7,979 nucleotides of DNA from Candidatus Omnitrophota bacterium (GTDB taxonomy: Bacteria > Omnitrophota > Gorgyraeia > Zapsychrales > Zapsychraceae). The stretch spans positions 1 to 7,979 of the forward strand of contig JACRHQ010000080.1 in NCBI GenBank assembly GCA_016217585.1. The letters are read 5' to 3'. This document shows, one piece after another, positions 5,310 through 7,979 of this stretch. Under the pieces are notes generated by a model. The model searched no databases. It was not told where the DNA came from and saw nothing but the letters and a program-made list of their open reading frames with translations. Each line of letters opens with the position of its first letter. Positions within the stretch are counted from its first letter, which is position 1. Position numbers and translations under genes: made by a program.

Positions 5310-7478
5310 TCAGTTTCCTCCCGAGGTTTGCGAACCGGCCTTGCGCTTGTTGAAACCGGCCCCGCCGAGATCGAGCGCCATCTCGGGGAAGGCCTTGAGC
5401 GTAAAGACAATCCAGATTTCATCCCCCGAGGCCCTTGTCTCGTTAAAATTGATGTCCATGCTCCATTCATGCAGGTCCCGCGTGAGCGTGTATTGCTGCT
5501 CTTTGTGCAGCCCCTTGCGCACATCGAAACGGTTGTACAGTTTGACCGCCCATTTGGGGTTGATCTTGCACCCGAACTCGGTCGTGACCTGGTCGTCGAC
5601 CTCCCTGTTCCAGCGCTTGCCGATACTCGTCCACCAGTTCTTCCCGCCGTTGATGTACATATCAAAATTGGCCGTGGTCAGATAATCCGCGCGGGTATCA
5701 TAGGAAGAATCGAAATAAAAAGTGACCCGGTCAACAGGACGGAAATCGATATCCGTGGTGACCGTGTTGAACCCGCCGGTGCCGGGGTTCTCCTTTAAAG
5801 CGAAATTCGTCCCGATGACCGCGCGCAAGAGATCGACGACATTCCCGTTTCTTTTCGTCTGTAATTTGTTTTCCAGGGAAAAACCGATGGAATGCCCGAC
5901 ATCCCTGCCGTCGACCCCGTCGAAGGAATCCAGGTCATTGGAGGTGAACGTCGGCCTGTGATTGTAAGAGTAAGAAGCCGACGGCGTGATGATGTGCCGT
6001 AAACGGTGGATATCCAGCCCCCATTCATCGGCCTCGACATCAAAGACCCTGAAAAATTTTGTGCTTAAGCTCGCGCCCGTGCGGAAGATCCCGCGGATGG
6101 CGTTGTATTCGGCCGGGTCTTTGGTCTTGCTGTAATACGTGTGCTCTCCCCCGACGAACGGCCTCAACTCAAAAATACCCAGTTTCGTTGAATACGAAAG
6201 CTCGTTGTCCGTATCCAGACGCATCGTTTCCAGCCGCACCTCGGTTGGAGAGGCCTGTTTGCTGCTCAGGTTGGAGTAAATGGTCGTATCTTTTACATAA
6301 AAATTCGTCTCGCCAATTTTCTGACTTGACAAGTCATAGCGTAATTCCGGCAAGCGCTCGACCCCCCCCTCAAAACGGTTCACGCGCTTGTCCGTGCGGA
6401 AACTCATGACCCCTGCCGGAAGATTTCTGGTCAGGGAAAAAAACGTGGCCGGGGATCCATCCTTATCGAATTCCCGCTCAAAATACTCTTTCAACAAGGT
6501 ATTGTCACTCAATTTATAATACTGCCAGATGGCATTGGTTTTTTCGTCGATGTCCCACTTGTGCCGCCATTCCGCCTTTAAACGTTCCCGCTCAATCGTC
6601 GGACTGGGGCGCGGCTGATAAAAATGTCTGGAGGTGATGCTGCGTTCGTTCATGTAATAAGTCCGGACCGTGCCGGAGCCGGTATGCGGAGTTTTATAAC
6701 TGACGTCAAAACCGGAGGCGACATCCTTTTTCTCGCGGGCGTCGAAATGGACCGTCCCCTTGACATTGTCGTTGAAATCGGCGCGTATCGCGGTCAGCAG
6801 GAACATCCCCCATTGCTTGTCGTAGCCGGGCGTGAAAGTCACCAGCGGCCTCTTGCCGGTCAAATCCTGGGTGAACCTCGGCAGATATATCAGCGGCACC
6901 TTGCCCACTTTCATACGCACGCTGCGGGCGACCATTTTATCCTTCGGGTAAATGTCGAGCGTGCGGGAAATGAGGCGGTAGTGGGGGTCGTCGAGATCGC
7001 AGGTGGTGAGGTAACCGTTTTTCATGACAATATGGTTTTCGTCGACCTTGGCCACCTGTTTGCTTTTGCCGTAATACGGATTTGAAAAGATGGTCGCCGG
7101 CTCGAATTCCCCCTGCATCGTCTGGAAATTGAAGGTCATTTTCTCGCCGGTAAATTCGTTGGAACCCTGGGTCAGATGGATGTGGCCCTCGGCATGGGCG
7201 ACGCTTGTATCCCGGGAGAATTCAAGCCGGTCGCAGGTGAGGGTTATCTCCTTGTAATAAATGACGACATTGCCCCGGGCGATGAGTTTGTTGCCTCCCA
7301 CGGAATATTCAACCGTGTCGCCGTTGAGCTCAATGGAAACCCCGCCTGAGGAGGCCGGGGCGGCGGACGGCGCGGACGTTGAATCACAGAAACCCGTGCC
7401 CGTGATGGCCGTCGTCATGATGACGGTCAGCGTTATAATGACAATGCCAATGTTGACTCTAAATGATTTAGCGTCCAA
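5310..7478 (-). CDS. lptD: LPS-assembly protein LptD (OstA/Imp), outer-membrane translocon
   Basis: LptD is the outer-membrane beta-barrel that inserts lipopolysaccharide into the outer leaflet, with the lipoprotein LptE as plug. The 722-residue product has an N-terminal signal-like hydrophobic segment (about 7-29), a Ser/Ala/Pro-rich linker, an LptA/OstA-like beta-jellyroll domain (about 47-140), then the barrel. Recognisable LptD motifs are TTCDLDDPHYRL (158-169), VPLIYLPRF (194-202), RHIITPSASYSY (494-505) and the C-terminal RDLHEW (667-672). It has four cysteines (31, 82, 160, 637) and lacks the adjacent cysteine pair near the C-terminus used for the interdomain disulfides of E. coli LptD. 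Start: TTG at 7476-7478, preceded by AAAGGAAG at a 6-base spacing. This start includes the full signal peptide, whereas the first ATG (codon 21) would cut through it. It overlaps the upstream ROK gene by 11 bases, and ugd follows after 2 bases. At 722 residues it is a little shorter than the roughly 780 of E. coli. Confidence 0.93.
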   Translation of the reverse strand: MDAKSFRVNIGIVIITLTVIMTTAITGTGFCDSTSAPSAAPASSGGVSIELNGDTVEYSVGGNKLIARGNVVIYYKEITLTCDRLEFSRDTSVAHAEGHIHLTQGSNEFTGEKMTFNFQTMQGEFEPATIFSNPYYGKSKQVAKVDENHIVMKNGYLTTCDLDDPHYRLISRTLDIYPKDKMVARSVRMKVGKVPLIYLPRFTQDLTGKRPLVTFTPGYDKQWGMFLLTAIRADFNDNVKGTVHFDAREKKDVASGFDVSYKTPHTGSGTVRTYYMNERSITSRHFYQPRPSPTIERERLKAEWRHKWDIDEKTNAIWQYYKLSDNTLLKEYFEREFDKDGSPATFFSLTRNLPAGVMSFRTDKRVNRFEGGVERLPELRYDLSSQKIGETNFYVKDTTIYSNLSSKQASPTEVRLETMRLDTDNELSYSTKLGIFELRPFVGGEHTYYSKTKDPAEYNAIRGIFRTGASLSTKFFRVFDVEADEWGLDIHRLRHIITPSASYSYNHRPTFTSNDLDSFDGVDGRDVGHSIGFSLENKLQTKRNGNVVDLLRAVIGTNFALKENPGTGGFNTVTTDIDFRPVDRVTFYFDSSYDTRADYLTTANFDMYINGGKNWWTSIGKRWNREVDDQVTTEFGCKINPKWAVKLYNRFDVRKGLHKEQQYTLTRDLHEWSMDINFNETRASGDEIWIVFTLKAFPEMALDLGGAGFNKRKAGSQTSGGN

Positions 7479-7979
7479 GGATGGCTTCCTTTACCAGAAT
7501 ATGGGCGCCCAGGATCCCGGCATCATCCCCCAGCTTCGCGCGCACGACCCTGACCATCTTCTTCTGGACCTTCATGGCCCTTTGACGGATGATCTTGCGG
7601 ATGGTCGGCCCCATAAACCTGAAGTTATTGGCCACCCCTCCGCCGATGATAACCAACCGTGGGTTCAACAGATTGATAACGCCGACCAGGGCATTGCCGA
7701 TGTGTACCGCGGTTTCCTTCCAAAAACGCAGGGCGCGGGGCTCCCCGCGCCTGGCCAACGGAAAGATATCCTGCAAGCGGATATCCTTGCGGAACAGCCG
7801 GGCAGCCTTGGCCAGCAGGGTACGGTTGCCGACGTACCGTTCGAAACAGGCGTACCCGCCGCAATTGCACGACGGCCCCACTTCATTCAAGGGGATATGC
7901 CCGATCTCCCCGGCCACAAACCCTTCCCCGCGGTAAAGGGCGTTGTTGAGAATCAGCCCGCCGCCGACACCCGTCCCGA
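7468..7979 (-). CDS. ROK-family sugar kinase (glucokinase-like), 3' part only
   Basis: ROK proteins are sugar kinases (glucokinase, N-acetylhexosamine kinases) or sugar-responsive repressors. The frame is open to the window edge, so the start lies outside. The visible 169 residues begin with the glycine-rich GTGVGGG stretch, then GEIGH (visible residues 23-27), whose His is a zinc ligand in the family, and the ROK cysteine cluster CNCGGYACFE (37-46), also zinc-binding. The late IIGGG motif of the sugar kinase/actin fold follows. Family members are usually about 300-320 residues, so roughly half is missing. The N-terminal ATP-binding DxGGT motif, or a possible DNA-binding domain, cannot be seen, so kinase versus regulator is undecided. 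Kinase is favoured because the gene is embedded in a biosynthetic operon. The GTG at 7915-7917 is an internal Val codon and not the start. The TAA stop lies inside the start region of lptD, which suggests translational coupling. Confidence 0.9.
   Translation of the reverse strand, partial: GTGVGGGLILNNALYRGEGFVAGEIGHIPLNEVGPSCNCGGYACFERYVGNRTLLAKAARLFRKDIRLQDIFPLARRGEPRALRFWKETAVHIGNALVGVINLLNPRLVIIGGGVANNFRFMGPTIRKIIRQRAMKVQKKMVRVVRAKLGDDAGILGAHILVKEAILGR
7485..7492 (-). promoter_or_regulatory. Ribosome binding site deciding the TTG start of lptD
   Basis: On the minus strand AAAGGAAG ends six bases before the TTG at 7478. It lies inside the last codons of the ROK gene, so terminating ribosomes would uncover it. 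It is the main reason for accepting the non-ATG start. Confidence 0.7.

Noticed and set aside
4559..5665. Minus-strand open frame of 368 codons spanning the lptD/ugd junction
   Set aside because: It overlaps two well-supported genes in another frame of the same strand; its composition is Arg/Gly/Pro-rich with no domain.
5310..7478. Cys31 of LptD as a lipoprotein attachment site
   Set aside because: The residues before it (GTGF) do not fit a lipobox, and LptD is a barrel protein normally cleaved by signal peptidase I.
1..7979. tRNA, rRNA, CRISPR array or insertion sequence
   Set aside because: Nearly every base is assigned to coding sequence; no spaced direct repeats, transposase motifs or cloverleaf-like segments were noticed by reading.

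Overview
The window is one continuous minus-strand gene cluster from a diderm (outer-membrane) bacterium. It reads from right to left and carries cell-envelope and nucleotide-sugar genes. Diderm status follows directly from an lptD gene. The lineage cannot be fixed from sequence alone. Moderate-to-high GC, very tight gene packing, and family members that are clear but divergent from the enterobacterial ones suit an uncultured environmental bacterium. Omnitrophota is my guess from general resemblance and is not proven.

Layout in transcription order: (1) the 3' part of a ROK-family sugar kinase/repressor-type protein (7468-7979, cut by the window edge); (2) lptD, the outer-membrane LPS translocon (5310-7478, TTG start, overlapping the ROK gene by 11 bases); (3) ugd, UDP-glucose 6-dehydrogenase (3970-5307, two bases after lptD); (4) a WbpA-type UDP-N-acetylglucosamine 6-dehydrogenase (2669-3967); (5) a UDP-glucuronate decarboxylase/UDP-xylose synthase (1706-2656); (6, 7) two overlapping genes for a shortened thiamine-diphosphate (TPP) enzyme related to 2-oxoacid dehydrogenase E1 alpha and beta (1079-1702 and 546-1097); (8) a perfect 28-base palindrome that fills the only real intergenic gap (517-544); (9) the 5' part of a GDP-fucose-synthase-like SDR (1-507, cut by the window edge). 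Every other junction is an overlap or at most 12 bases, so genes 1-7 very probably form one translationally coupled operon. No internal promoter, RNA gene, CRISPR array or insertion sequence was seen.

How they may work together: Ugd makes UDP-glucuronate, which the decarboxylase turns into UDP-xylose or its 4-keto intermediate. The WbpA-type enzyme makes UDP-GlcNAc-uronate, and the Fcl-like SDR belongs to the GDP-deoxyhexose family. These are precursors for surface glycans, and LptD exports LPS. The unusual part is the TPP pair. Each subunit keeps its cofactor-binding domain, but the beta subunit stops exactly where the transketolase C-terminal domain should begin, and the alpha subunit lacks its usual C-terminal third. 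Placed between sugar-nucleotide enzymes, this pair may act on a sugar nucleotide, for example by adding a two-carbon branch, and not in central metabolism. This is the best candidate here for an undescribed activity. The next SDR also has an eroded nucleotide-binding glycine motif.
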